From positions 124,001 to 188,000 of the forward strand of contig NZ_FCOJ02000003.1 of the NCBI RefSeq assembly GCF_001545035.1: 64,000 nucleotides of DNA, read 5' to 3'. Of this stretch, positions 8,434 to 17,210 are shown one piece after another (the stretch's first letter is position 1; every line of letters starts with the position of its first letter). The stretch is from Caballeronia glebae. GTDB taxonomy: Bacteria > Pseudomonadota > Gammaproteobacteria > Burkholderiales > Burkholderiaceae. The position numbers and the translations under genes are program-made. Under the pieces are notes generated by a model, which had not been told where the DNA came from, made no database searches, and worked only from the letters and a program-made list of their open reading frames with translations.

Positions 8434-8703
8434 ATGACAAGCAAGCTCTCGATCCATGCCACCATTTCGTCGGACCGCGCCTCCGTCAGCTTCGTCGCGT
8501 TCTCTCGCGAGCAGGAAATTCAATGCAATATCACGCGCAAGGCGCTGGAGCAATGCTTTTGGGCACCGACAGGAGCGAGCGACGAGCGCCTGCTTAAAGC
8601 GTTGAGCGATGGTTATGAGCGCATCAGCGCGCGCGTGCATCGAAAGTTTCTTGCGCATCCATCCAGTTCGATTCATCTGGATGTCATGGATTTTTCTTCC
8701 TGA
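8434..8703 (+). CDS. DUF1488 family protein
   Basis: An 89-residue protein resembling DUF1488: SVSFVAFSREQEIQCNITRK followed by ALEQCFWAPTGASDERLLKA and a C-terminal FLAHPSSSIHLDVMDF. Family members are small cytosolic proteins of unknown function, common in beta-proteobacteria. The start at 8434 lacks a clear ribosome binding site; the frame is open upstream to 8329 but those residues look unrelated. It converges on the cytochrome c gene. Confidence 0.65.
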   Translation: MTSKLSIHATISSDRASVSFVAFSREQEIQCNITRKALEQCFWAPTGASDERLLKALSDGYERISARVHRKFLAHPSSSIHLDVMDFSS

Positions 8704-8718
8704 CGCCACCATTCAGTG

Positions 8719-8750
8719 CACAAGCGGCGTGTATCAGCGCGCCGCTTGTG
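8719..8750. terminator. Strong hairpin spanning the cytochrome c stop codon
   Basis: Perfect 11-bp arms CACAAGCGGCG (8719-8729) and CGCCGCTTGTG (8740-8750) with a 10-nt loop. It lies between convergent genes, and the stop codon of the leftward cytochrome gene (8734-8736) falls in the loop. No T tract; it could act as a two-way terminator or mRNA 3-prime stabiliser. Confidence 0.55.
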
Positions 8751-10002
8751 TCGCCTTGCGTATCTTCGTCACATCTTCAGCCTGCACCGCCGAGGTGCCG
8801 TTGTTCCAGGCGCCGCGAACGAATGTCAGCACATCGGCGATCTGCCGATCGTTGAGCACGGGCGCATAGCGCGGCATCGGATACGGTGCGGGCACGCCGT
8901 CGAGAACGAGATCTCCGGTGCCGTTCAGCGTCACGTTGATCAACGACGATGCGTCCTTCTCCAGAACATTTGGATTTCCCGCGAGCGGCGCAAGCATCGG
9001 CGCAAAGCCTCGGCCGTCCGCACCGTGGCAATGCATGCAATACGCGGTATAGATGCGCGCGCCGGAATCCGATGCACCCGGGCGTGTCAATGACACTTTT
9101 GTCGCTTTAGGATCATATGAATAGGGCGCGTTGCCATTGCCGCCGGACGCGGGCAATGACTTCAGGTACCGCGCCATCGCTGCAATATCGGCGTCGCTCA
9201 ACATCTGCGTGCTGTTGTTGATGACGCTCGTCATCGAGCCGAATGCAGACGCGTGCGCATTCGCACCCGTCTTGAGAAAGCCTGCGATGTCCTGCTCGGA
9301 CCAGCGTCCGAGTCCGGTATTGTGCTCGCCCGTCAGATTGGAAGCGAACCAGTTATCGAGCAATCCGCCCGTCAGGTAAGCGCTATTGCTTTCGTCGAGT
9401 CCTTTTTCCTGAAATGCAATACCGCGTGGCGTATGGCACGAGCCGCAATGCCCGAGCCCCTGAATCAGATAGGCGCCGCGATTCCAGGTGACATCCTTGC
9501 CGGGCTTGTTCTGATAGACGCTCTTATCCAGAAAGACCACATTCCAGAGCTTGAGCGGCCAGCGCATATTGAGCGGCCACTTGATATCCGGCTCGCGATT
9601 GGTTTGCTTGACAGGCGTGACGCCATGCATGAAATACGCGTAGAGCGCATGCATGTCCTCGTCGTTTATCTTTGCATAGGAAGGGTAAGGCATTGCCGGA
9701 TAAAGGTTATGGCCGTCCTTCGCCACGCCCTGACGCAACGCGCGCGCGAACTCCTCTTCCGTATAGCGGCCTATTCCCGTGTCCGGATCGGGCGTGATAT
9801 TGGTCGTGTAAATGGCGCCGAGTGGCGTCATCATCGGCAAGCCGCCCGCGAGCGGTTTGCCGCGTGGCGCAGAGTGACAGGCGACGCAATCGCCCGCTCT
9901 GGCGAGGTACGCCCCACGCGTAACGAGCGCATCGTCGGCCGCCTGAGCCGAGGACGTCAAAGCAAACAACACCGCAAAGAGAGGCTTGAATGCGTTTTTC
10001 AT
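8734..10002 (-). CDS. Tri-haem cytochrome c subunit of molybdenum hydroxylase / dehydrogenase
   Basis: 422 residues with a Sec signal peptide (cleavage likely after SSAQA, residue 21) and three c-type haem motifs: CVACH at 39-43, CGSCH in the middle and CMHCH near the C-terminal third. This layout matches the membrane-associated cytochrome subunit of alcohol/aldehyde dehydrogenases. Here it is the third gene after a 2Fe-2S subunit and a Mo-cofactor subunit, so it most likely passes electrons from the Mo enzyme to the respiratory chain in the periplasm. The start has a good ribosome binding site (TGAGGAGG) and lies 10 bases after the previous stop. Confidence 0.9.
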   Translation of the reverse strand: MKNAFKPLFAVLFALTSSAQAADDALVTRGAYLARAGDCVACHSAPRGKPLAGGLPMMTPLGAIYTTNITPDPDTGIGRYTEEEFARALRQGVAKDGHNLYPAMPYPSYAKINDEDMHALYAYFMHGVTPVKQTNREPDIKWPLNMRWPLKLWNVVFLDKSVYQNKPGKDVTWNRGAYLIQGLGHCGSCHTPRGIAFQEKGLDESNSAYLTGGLLDNWFASNLTGEHNTGLGRWSEQDIAGFLKTGANAHASAFGSMTSVINNSTQMLSDADIAAMARYLKSLPASGGNGNAPYSYDPKATKVSLTRPGASDSGARIYTAYCMHCHGADGRGFAPMLAPLAGNPNVLEKDASSLINVTLNGTGDLVLDGVPAPYPMPRYAPVLNDRQIADVLTFVRGAWNNGTSAVQAEDVTKIRKATQAAR

Positions 10003-10012
10003 GACGGCCTCC

Positions 10013-12247
10013 TCAGGCGCTACGCAATTGATCGCCTACGGGTAAGCGTCTCAATCGCTTGCCCGTCGCGGCATGGATCGCATTGGTGATGGCAGGCGCA
10101 AGCGCCGCCGTACCCGGTTCGCCAATGCCGCCAGGAGGTTCGGTGCTTTTGACGATATGCACTTCCACCGGTGGCGTTTCGTGAATGCGCAGCATTCGAT
10201 AATCAGTGAAATTGCTTTGTTCGACGCGCCCGTCCTTGATGGTGATTTCGCTATACAGCGCGGCCGTGATGCCAAAGATGATGCCGCCCTGCACTTGCGC
10301 TTCGACGGTATTGGGATTGACGACCATGCCGCAATCGACGGCACACACGATGCGATTAACCTGCACTTCGCCGTTCTTATCGACAGCGACATCCGCGACG
10401 ATAGCGAAGAAACTGCCGAACGCGTGCATCACCGAAACGCCGCGCCCCTGTCCTTGCGGCACGGATTGCTGTCCCCAGCCGGCGGCCTGCGTCGCGACGT
10501 CGAGCACGTTGCGCGCACGCGGCGAATTGCCCAGCAGATCGCGCCGATATTTGACGGGATCGACTTTCGCCTGCACGGCCAGCTCGTCGATAAAGCTTTC
10601 CACGACGAAGGTGCCGCGCGTCGGCCCCACGCCGCGCCAGAATGCAGTGGGCACGTCATGCGGTTCGAGCCGCACATAATCGACGAGCTGATTGGGCAGA
10701 TCATAGGGAAGATCGGACGCCACTTCGACGGCATCCGGATCGACACCGTCCTTCACGGCCGGCGGCGCAAAGCGCGCGAGCACCGACGATCCGACGATAC
10801 GATGCGTCCATGCAACCGGCTTGCCGTTCGCATCGAGTCCCGCGGATAACTTGTCGTAATAGCACGGTCGATACATGTCGTGCTGAATGTCTTCCTCGCG
10901 CGACCATGTCACCTTGACCGGCACGCCGAGCGCCTTGCCGATCTTGAGCGCTTGCGTGGCCATGTCGAATTCGAGCCGCCTGCCAAAGCCGCCGCCAAGC
11001 AAATGGTTATGCACGAAGATCTTATCCGCGGGCAAGCCTGTCGCCTTCATCCCGGCATCGCGGATACGCGTAGGCACTTGCGTGCCAAGCCATATATCGC
11101 AACCATCGGGACGGACATGCACCGTGCAATTGATCGGCTCCATCGTCGCATGCGCGAGAAGCGGTTGAACATAGACCGCATCGACGCGTGTCTTCGCCGT
11201 GGAAAACGCGTTGTCGACATCGCCTTGCTTGCGTGCGACCGCGCCCGTGCGCTGGGACGCGTTCGCCATGTCGTCGACGATCTGTCTTGTCGATACATTG
11301 GCGCCCGCGCCTTCTTTCCACTGAATCTGCAAGGCAGCCGCGCCGCGCTTGGCGGCCCAAGTATGATCGCCGATAACCGCAACGCCATTGTCGAACTTCA
11401 CGATCTGACGCACGCCCGGGATCTTCTTCGCATTGCTGTCGTCGACGGACACGAGCGTGCCGCCGAATACCGGGCAATTCACGATCGCCGCGTACACCAT
11501 GTCGGGCACACGCACGTCGAGACCGAACATCGCGGTGCCATCGACCTTTTCCGGCGAATCGAGGCGCCTCGCCGGCGTGCCCACGATCTTGAAGTTCTTC
11601 GGGTCCTTTAGCTTGATGTCTTGCGGCACGGTCAATTTCGCGGCCGCCTCCACAAGATCGCCATAACTTGCGCTGCGATCGCCCGATGCATGCATAACCT
11701 TGCCGTCTTGCGCAAGACAGGACGACGGATCGCATTGCCACTCCTGCGCAGCCGCCGCGACGAGCATCATGCGTGCCGCCGCGCCCGCCTTGCGCAATGG
11801 CTCCCATGCATAACGCACGGAAGTCGAACCGCCCGTCAACTGACCGCCCAGAAGCGGGTCCGTGAAGAGCTTTTCGTTCGGCGGCGCGTGGTCGACCGTG
11901 ACGCTGTCGAGCGGCACTTCGAGTTCCTCGGCAATCAGCATGGGCAACGCGGTATAGACGCCTTGTCCCATTTCGACCTTCGGGATGATGAGCACGACCT
12001 TGCCGGTCTTATCGATCTGCACGAATGCATTCGCCGCGAACACGCCGTCTTGCGCCGACTCGACGCCATCGCCTCCGATCACCGACTTGCCTTTGCCCTG
12101 GTCCTGGCTCGCGGCCGGCAGGCTGAAGCCAATTAACAATCCGCCGCTCGCAGCGACACCCGCCGTCACACCGAGCTTCAAGAACGCGCGGCGCGATAGC
12201 CCCGCACGAGCCGTGTGACGTCCCGCTTCGATCAATCCTTGCGACAT
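10013..12247 (-). CDS. Molybdopterin-binding subunit, xanthine dehydrogenase family (aldehyde/isoquinoline-type oxidoreductase large subunit)
   Basis: 744 residues. A twin-arginine signal (LSRRAFLKLGVTAG, Arg19-Arg20) shows folded export to the periplasm. The body matches the isoquinoline 1-oxidoreductase beta-subunit type: VEMGQGVYTALPMLIAEELE, then GGGFGRRLEFDMATQALKIG, and the C-terminal GGIGEPGTAALAPA containing the catalytic glutamate. These enzymes hydroxylate N-heterocycles or oxidise aldehydes using Mo-cytosine-dinucleotide. It sits between the 2Fe-2S subunit, whose stop is 1 base upstream, and the cytochrome. The frame extends 78 codons upstream across the 2Fe-2S gene in another frame; I reject that in favour of the ATG at 12247. 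The substrate is unknown. Confidence 0.9.
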   Translation of the reverse strand: MSQGLIEAGRHTARAGLSRRAFLKLGVTAGVAASGGLLIGFSLPAASQDQGKGKSVIGGDGVESAQDGVFAANAFVQIDKTGKVVLIIPKVEMGQGVYTALPMLIAEELEVPLDSVTVDHAPPNEKLFTDPLLGGQLTGGSTSVRYAWEPLRKAGAAARMMLVAAAAQEWQCDPSSCLAQDGKVMHASGDRSASYGDLVEAAAKLTVPQDIKLKDPKNFKIVGTPARRLDSPEKVDGTAMFGLDVRVPDMVYAAIVNCPVFGGTLVSVDDSNAKKIPGVRQIVKFDNGVAVIGDHTWAAKRGAAALQIQWKEGAGANVSTRQIVDDMANASQRTGAVARKQGDVDNAFSTAKTRVDAVYVQPLLAHATMEPINCTVHVRPDGCDIWLGTQVPTRIRDAGMKATGLPADKIFVHNHLLGGGFGRRLEFDMATQALKIGKALGVPVKVTWSREEDIQHDMYRPCYYDKLSAGLDANGKPVAWTHRIVGSSVLARFAPPAVKDGVDPDAVEVASDLPYDLPNQLVDYVRLEPHDVPTAFWRGVGPTRGTFVVESFIDELAVQAKVDPVKYRRDLLGNSPRARNVLDVATQAAGWGQQSVPQGQGRGVSVMHAFGSFFAIVADVAVDKNGEVQVNRIVCAVDCGMVVNPNTVEAQVQGGIIFGITAALYSEITIKDGRVEQSNFTDYRMLRIHETPPVEVHIVKSTEPPGGIGEPGTAALAPAITNAIHAATGKRLRRLPVGDQLRSA

Positions 12248-12248
12248 G

Positions 12249-12704
12249 TCACGCCTCCTTCGCGGCCTGCTTGATGGCGGCGCGAATGCGGTGATAAGTG
12301 CCGCAGCGGCAGATATTACCCGCCATCGCGGCATCGATATCGGAGTCGTTGGGGTCAGGAACAGTCGTGAGCAACGCCGTGGCGGACATAACCTGTCCGG
12401 ACTGACAGTAACCGCACTGCACGACATCGAGTCGACGCCATGCCGCTTGCACTTTCTTGCCGGCGGGCGTGTCGCCGACACCTTCGATCGTCGTCACCTT
12501 GCGATCGCCGACGGCCGCGATCGGCAATACACATGAACGAACGGCTACGCCATCGAGATGGACGGTGCACGCACCGCATTGCGCAATGCCGCAGCCAAAT
12601 TTGGTTCCTGTGAGTCCCACGATGTCCCGCAGTACCCAAAGAAGCGGCATGTCGGGCGGCGCATCGATCGTATGGTTCTGGCCGTTAATAGAAAGCGTTG
12701 TCAT
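12249..12704 (-). CDS. (2Fe-2S) subunit of molybdenum hydroxylase
   Basis: 151 residues, normal for the small iron-sulfur subunit of the xanthine dehydrogenase family. The plant-type cluster ligands are visible ([17 protein letters not shown] with Cys38, 43, 46, then Cys58), followed by the second cluster ([11 protein letters not shown] and [10 protein letters not shown]). It lacks its own export signal and is expected to ride out of the cell with the Tat-signal large subunit. It is first in a three-gene operon (2Fe-2S, Mo, cytochrome c). The ATG at 12704 is chosen because the conserved domain starts at once; the frame is open for 36 more codons upstream. Confidence 0.92.
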   Translation of the reverse strand: MTTLSINGQNHTIDAPPDMPLLWVLRDIVGLTGTKFGCGIAQCGACTVHLDGVAVRSCVLPIAAVGDRKVTTIEGVGDTPAGKKVQAAWRRLDVVQCGYCQSGQVMSATALLTTVPDPNDSDIDAAMAGNICRCGTYHRIRAAIKQAAKEA

Positions 12705-12991
12705 GAGCGGCTCCGGCTTATGCGTGGTTTCGGCGGATATCGCAGATGGCCGACTGCGTGGGGCGGCAGTCGGTTTTAGGAATCGGGATTGTAGCGCCGC
12801 TTTAAAAATCAAGCTTGGATCGCGCAGCGCTTATGGATAGCTTCGATTAAACGCATCAATATGGTGCGCGTTTCTGGAATGTGCTTTGATTGCCTGAAAC
12901 TCCGACTGCTCGCTCTTTTTTAATCGTGTGCGTTCAGCTGCACTTCAATTCAAAGTGGCCGAGCGGACAAGACAGTTAGTTGCATCGCTAA

Positions 12992-13867
12992 TCATTTGGT
13001 TGATCCGCCGAGCGCCGCCAGCGTTTCTTCCAGCAAAGCACGCAAGCGAGCGACTCGTTTCAGATCCCGGTGATAACCGAGCCAGACGTCTCGTCCGGGC
13101 GGCGCTTCTCCGAGGTCGAAGCGCTTGAGGCGCGCATCCGCATCGCCTAGTGGACATGGCAATACCGCATAGCCCGCACCTAATGCGCACATACTCGCTT
13201 GCGCTTCGCGGTTATTGCTGCCGAAGACGATCTTCGCTTGGGGCAGCACACGCTTTACCCAAATCACATCCGGCAACTGATCGAATGCGCTGTCCATGCT
13301 GATGAGCGTCTGCCCTTTCCCGTCGCCCGCCCTGGGCAATCCGAGATCGATATGTCCATACAACGCGTAATCGATATGCATGAGCTTGCGCTGCACGACA
13401 TCGGGCTCGTCGAACGGCGTGATGCGAAACGCGAGATCTGCTTCGCGCCGCGCGAGGTTATAACGGCGCGCATCGGTGACGAGTTCTATCGATACGTGCG
13501 GATGCTTCGCGAGAAAGCGCGCAAATACCGGCGTCAGCACATGCACGCCGAACCAGTCGGACGACGAAACCCGCAGCAAACCGGTCAGCTTTGCATCCTG
13601 ACCCGCGAGCGCACGTGTGAAGCCAAGCGCCTCTTCCTCCATGCGTTCCGCATACGAGAGGATTGCCGCGCCTTCATCGGTCAACACGAAACCATCGCGC
13701 GTCCGCTGAAAAAGCACATGACCGAGCGCTTCTTCCAGCGCGCGCAAGCGCCGGCCCATTGTCGGCTGCGTCTGGCCGATCGTCCTCGCGGCCGCGCCCA
13801 ACGTGCCGCTACGCGCAATTGCGAGGAAGATGCGTACGTCGCTCCATTCGAGAGTGTGGCCATTCAT
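12992..13867 (-). CDS. LysR family transcriptional regulator
   Basis: 291 residues. The N-terminal winged helix-turn-helix is clear (WSDVRIFLAIARSGTLGAAA then TIGQTQPTMGRRLRALEEAL), followed by the periplasmic-binding-like effector domain. It is transcribed away from a quinone-oxidoreductase-like gene, the usual LysR arrangement, and the 101-bp gap between them probably holds its operator; CATGC and GCATG arms around TTGCGT lie near 13900. The start at 13867 (MNGHTLEW) fits the family N-terminus; the frame is open for 24 codons upstream. Its target is likely the divergent gene, possibly also the Mo hydroxylase operon downstream of it. Confidence 0.9.
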   Translation of the reverse strand: MNGHTLEWSDVRIFLAIARSGTLGAAARTIGQTQPTMGRRLRALEEALGHVLFQRTRDGFVLTDEGAAILSYAERMEEEALGFTRALAGQDAKLTGLLRVSSSDWFGVHVLTPVFARFLAKHPHVSIELVTDARRYNLARREADLAFRITPFDEPDVVQRKLMHIDYALYGHIDLGLPRAGDGKGQTLISMDSAFDQLPDVIWVKRVLPQAKIVFGSNNREAQASMCALGAGYAVLPCPLGDADARLKRFDLGEAPPGRDVWLGYHRDLKRVARLRALLEETLAALGGSTK

Positions 13868-13968
13868 TTTCGTATGACCGTAGTGCAATTCTGTCGATTT
13901 ACATGCTTGCGTGCATGGCGGAGTATGAGCGCATTGCAATCAACGTTCAATCTTTCCGGGAGTCGTCG

Positions 13969-14973
13969 ATGTCCACCATGCAAGCACTCGTTCTCGATCG
14001 CCATAACGGTCCGCTCGAACTCGTCGAACTGGATCGTCCCGAACCGGGCCCGGGACAAGTGCTCGTGCGCATCGCCGCGAGCGGGCTGAATCCTCTCGAC
14101 ACGAAAATCCGCGCGGGGGCGGCGGCTCATGCGAAGCATCCCCTGCCTCTGGTGCTCGGCATCGACATGGCGGGTATCGTCGAAGCTGTCGGTGCGGGCG
14201 TCGATGCGTTCAGATCAGGCGATGCGGTCTATGGCATGACAGGCGGCGTCGGCGGCATTCAGGGCTCGCTGGCGCAATACGCCGCCGTGGACGCCGCGCT
14301 GCTCGCGCACAAGCCCGCGAATCTTTCGATGCGTAGCGCGGCCGCATTGCCGCTCGCGTTCATCACGTCTTATGCGGGCATCGTCGATCGCGCCCATCTA
14401 CATGCGGGACAAACAGTTCTCGTGCAAGGCGGCGCTGGCGGCGTCGGTCACATGTCCGTGCAACTGGCGAATGCACTCGGCGCACGAGTATTCGCGACGG
14501 CAAGCGAGCGCGATCACGAATACATTCATAGCCTTGGCGCGACGCCTATCGATTACCGCACAACTAGCGTCGAGCAATATGTCGCCGCGCATACGAACGG
14601 CGCGGGTTTCGATCTCGTCGTAGATACGGCCGGCGGTGCTTCGCTCGATGCATCGTTTGCAGCGGTGAAGCACTTCGGCCATGTCGTTAGCGCATTGGGA
14701 TGGGGCACGCATGCACTCGCGCCACTGTCGTTTCGCGAGGCGACTTATTCGGGCGTGTTCACGTTGCATCCGCTTTTGACGGGAGAACATCGCTCGCATC
14801 ATGGCGAAATGTTATGTGAAGCGAGACAACTCGCCGAGGCGGGAAAGCTCGTCCCGCGCATCGATGCGAGAGGCTTCGATATGCCCAGCGCGGAGCGCGC
14901 TTATGAAGCATTGCTGGATGGCACGGCGCGCGGCAAAATCGTCGTCGATATCGACGAGGTGCTATCCCGCTGA
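13969..14973 (+). CDS. Zinc-independent alcohol dehydrogenase / quinone oxidoreductase-like (MDR family)
   Basis: 334 residues of the medium-chain dehydrogenase superfamily. The NADPH-binding Rossmann motif is GGAGGVGHMSVQLANALGAR near residue 150. No catalytic or structural zinc cysteines are seen, which points to the quinone oxidoreductase / enoyl reductase branch. Substrates are typically quinones or alpha,beta-unsaturated carbonyls. The true start is the ATG at 13969 (STMQALVLDRHNGPLELVEL); the same frame is open for 102 codons upstream, opposite the LysR gene, and is a shadow there. Divergent LysR control is likely. Confidence 0.87.
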   Translation: MSTMQALVLDRHNGPLELVELDRPEPGPGQVLVRIAASGLNPLDTKIRAGAAAHAKHPLPLVLGIDMAGIVEAVGAGVDAFRSGDAVYGMTGGVGGIQGSLAQYAAVDAALLAHKPANLSMRSAAALPLAFITSYAGIVDRAHLHAGQTVLVQGGAGGVGHMSVQLANALGARVFATASERDHEYIHSLGATPIDYRTTSVEQYVAAHTNGAGFDLVVDTAGGASLDASFAAVKHFGHVVSALGWGTHALAPLSFREATYSGVFTLHPLLTGEHRSHHGEMLCEARQLAEAGKLVPRIDARGFDMPSAERAYEALLDGTARGKIVVDIDEVLSR

Positions 14974-14984
14974 ACGATCAACGA

Positions 14985-15512
14985 TCAACCGAAGACGCCC
15001 GCCAGTCCGAGAAGCGCGCTCGCCGCGACGAGATAGATAGGATTGAGCTTGCTGCGATAAGCGACTGCCGCGCATACCATCGTGCAAAGCGCGCGGGACA
15101 CGTTCACATCGGTCTCGCGCGCGAACACGTAGGCCGCCGATACGAGCAAACCCACCGTTACGGGTGCAAGTCCCTTGCGAATCGCGGTGACGATGCGCGA
15201 GTCCTGCCGCCGTTCCACCCATGCGCTCACGAAATACGCCATCAACGAAGACGGCACGATCTTGGCGACAGTCGAAACGAGCGCGCCCGCAAGTCCCGCC
15301 GCCTGAAAGCCGATCAATGCGACAGCCATGCCGTTCGGTCCCGGCGCGGCCTGTGTGATCGAGAAGAAGGTGACGAACTGCTCGCCAGTAACCCAATGAC
15401 GCGTATCGACCGCATAACGCTGGATATCGGCGAGCGTCGCATTCATGCCGCCCACTGCGAGCAACGACCATATTGCACCGTGCAAGAAGAGATCGGCGAG
15501 TGTGTTCAACAT
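14985..15512 (-). CDS. Chromate transporter family, short half-protein (second of pair)
   Basis: 175 residues, about half the length of full ChrA, with five or six hydrophobic segments. The family motif is visible: WSLLAVGGMNATLADIQRYA then ITQAAPGPNGMAVALIGFQ. Short-chain CHR proteins are encoded as adjacent pairs that together do the job of a long ChrA. The partner ends 4 bases upstream, so they form a two-gene operon. Known members export chromate, but many homologues have other anion substrates. I place the start at 15512 (MLNTLADLF) since the upstream extension is arginine-rich and unlike a membrane protein. Confidence 0.85.
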   Translation of the reverse strand: MLNTLADLFLHGAIWSLLAVGGMNATLADIQRYAVDTRHWVTGEQFVTFFSITQAAPGPNGMAVALIGFQAAGLAGALVSTVAKIVPSSLMAYFVSAWVERRQDSRIVTAIRKGLAPVTVGLLVSAAYVFARETDVNVSRALCTMVCAAVAYRSKLNPIYLVAASALLGLAGVFG

Positions 15513-15516
15513 CGCG

Positions 15517-16128
15517 TTACTCCTTGCGCGCGCGTCGCAGCATGAAGAGTGTGCCGAGCGGACCGAGCACGGCAAGCACGATGAGTAGCGGAATCTTCAT
15601 GATTGCTATGGCGATGAACGTTGCGGCCACGAGCACGATGCTCGCCGCGCCGCGCGGCAAGCTCGTCACGAGCTTGAGCACGGTCGCGATGACGAGTCCT
15701 GTCGCGGCCGGCATGAGTCCGGCGAAAAGGTGCGCGGTGATCGGCGCATGTCCCCAGCGAGCATAGGCATAACCTATGCCGATGGTGATAACCGTGGGCG
15801 CGAGGTATAACCCGAACACCGCCATCGCCGCGCCCTTGGCTCCCCGATATTGCCGCCCCAGCACGGTCGCGATGTTCGCGACATTCGGCCCAGGCAGTAA
15901 TTGCGCGAGCGGCAATAACTCCGCGAACTCGCGATTCGTAAGCCAGCCCAGACGTTCCACCAGCATGCGCCGCGCCCACGGCAACACGCCGCCGAAACCC
16001 GTCAGTCCGATAAAGAAGAATGCCTTGAAGAGCGCGAACGAAGTGGGCACGGGCGGCGCGCCGCATATGTTCACTTCGTTCGAAGATGCGGCGGCGGGCG
16101 AGATCTCGTGGATCGTATGGGCGGTCAT
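15517..16128 (-). CDS. Chromate transporter family, short half-protein (first of pair)
   Basis: 203 residues with six hydrophobic segments. The diagnostic motif is FFFIGLTGFGGVLPWARRML near residue 38, followed by ELLPLAQLLPGPNVANIATV. It is the N-terminal-type partner of the next gene. The first about 28 residues are hydrophilic and include a cysteine, with no signal peptide. Substrate is inferred from family only. It begins 30 bases after the stop of the decarboxylase-like gene, so it might belong to the same transcript, but a functional link is not obvious. Confidence 0.85.
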   Translation of the reverse strand: MTAHTIHEISPAAASSNEVNICGAPPVPTSFALFKAFFFIGLTGFGGVLPWARRMLVERLGWLTNREFAELLPLAQLLPGPNVANIATVLGRQYRGAKGAAMAVFGLYLAPTVITIGIGYAYARWGHAPITAHLFAGLMPAATGLVIATVLKLVTSLPRGAASIVLVAATFIAIAIMKIPLLIVLAVLGPLGTLFMLRRARKE

Positions 16129-16158
16129 CGTAATGCGTGCTTTCAGGAAGAGGCGCGC

Positions 16159-17148
16159 TTATATCCTGGCCGTTTCGAACGTGGCCGGGTGAAAGACATC
16201 TTCGATACTCAAGCGGCGTTTCGATAGCCCTTGCGAATGATGATGGCGCAGGAAGGTTTCGAGCGTATCGCGATTCGCTTCGATGCCGTAGGACCAGTAA
16301 TCGTCGCCCATCAACTCGCGCGCGGCTTTCAATTGTTCTTCGACGAAAGGTAACGTAACCTTCGTCGCCGATGTATCCGACAAGCGCGCGAGCGCCACGC
16401 GCTTCGCTTCGGTAAATGCCTTGAGCACGGCTGCGGGCAGCCACGGATGCTGCTCGACGAGCGTCTTGCGAATGCCCACGACATGCATGATCGGGAACAC
16501 GCGAGTGCGACGGTAATAGTCCTTCGCCGCCGCTGTCGGATCGCGAAACAGCCAGCCGACGTTCGGGTTCGTCGCGGCGCAGCCGGGCGGACGCGGCGCC
16601 ATGAAGCCGTCGATATCGCCGCGATCGAGCATCGCCGAAATCGTGTCGTTATCGGGCGCGGCTTCGAGACGGATATCCGATGGCAAATCGAGCTTGATCT
16701 TCTCAGGCCGCCCCGGCTCGTCGATGCCGCCGCGCACCCACTTCACGTCGCTCGGCTTCACGCCAAAGTCGTCTTCGAGCACGGCGCGCGCCCATACGTT
16801 CGCCGTCAGCTGATATTCAGGCAGGCCGATGCGCTTGCCCCTGAGATCCTCGGGCCGTTCGATGCGATCCGTGCGCACATAGATGGACGTATGGCGAAAA
16901 GCGCGCGAAAGAAACACCGGGATCGCGATGTAAGGGCACGTGCCGTCCGCCGTCTTCACCGCGTAACTGGAGAACGACAGCTCGCTAATATCGAACTCCT
17001 CGTGGCGGAAGGCGCGAAAGAACATCTCTTCAGGCGATAGCGTCATGAACACGGGCTCGGCGCCGTCGATCTGCACCTGACCGTCGAGCAACGGACGCGT
17101 TCTGTCGTAGTCGCCCATCGCGACTGAGAGTCTGAGTTTTCCGATCAT
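16159..17148 (-). CDS. 4,5-dihydroxyphthalate decarboxylase-like protein (periplasmic-binding fold, cytosolic)
   Basis: 329 residues with no signal peptide. I recognise the pattern of Pht5/OphC-type 4,5-dihydroxyphthalate decarboxylases: LRLSVAMGDYDRTRPLLDGQ at the start, EEMFFRAFRHEEFDISELSF, FLSRAFRHTSIYVRTDRI, GKRIGLPEYQLTANVWARA and the C-terminal LMGDDYWSYGIEANRDTLET. These share the fold of NitT/TauT solute-binding proteins and are easily misannotated as transport proteins. The likely role is decarboxylation of a dihydroxylated phthalate-like acid. The start has AGGAGA upstream. A paralogue is at 27926-28918. Candidate operators at 17166-17210 lie just upstream. Confidence 0.8.
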   Translation of the reverse strand: MIGKLRLSVAMGDYDRTRPLLDGQVQIDGAEPVFMTLSPEEMFFRAFRHEEFDISELSFSSYAVKTADGTCPYIAIPVFLSRAFRHTSIYVRTDRIERPEDLRGKRIGLPEYQLTANVWARAVLEDDFGVKPSDVKWVRGGIDEPGRPEKIKLDLPSDIRLEAAPDNDTISAMLDRGDIDGFMAPRPPGCAATNPNVGWLFRDPTAAAKDYYRRTRVFPIMHVVGIRKTLVEQHPWLPAAVLKAFTEAKRVALARLSDTSATKVTLPFVEEQLKAARELMGDDYWSYGIEANRDTLETFLRHHHSQGLSKRRLSIEDVFHPATFETARI

Positions 17149-17165
17149 CGGGTAAGTCTCCTGCG

Positions 17166-17179
17166 TTTTGTGTACAAAA
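17166..17179. promoter_or_regulatory. Palindrome TTTTGT-GT-ACAAAA, candidate GntR-type operator
   Basis: Six-base perfect arms around GT, 18 bases upstream of the decarboxylase-like start at 17148. TTGTnnACAA-type palindromes are common for FCD-subfamily GntR repressors; no GntR gene is in the window. Confidence 0.4.
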
Positions 17180-17197
17180 AACCGTTTTGTCTGTTGC

Positions 17198-17210
17198 ATG
17201 CAAAGTGCAT
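17198..17210. promoter_or_regulatory. ATGCA-AAG-TGCAT palindrome (shared motif, copy 1)
   Basis: Five-base perfect arms around AAG, touching the stop codon of the aldolase-like gene and 50 bases upstream of the decarboxylase-like gene. On the other strand a near-identical 13-mer occurs twice upstream of the TctAB gene (21543-21555, 21583-21595). Confidence 0.4.
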
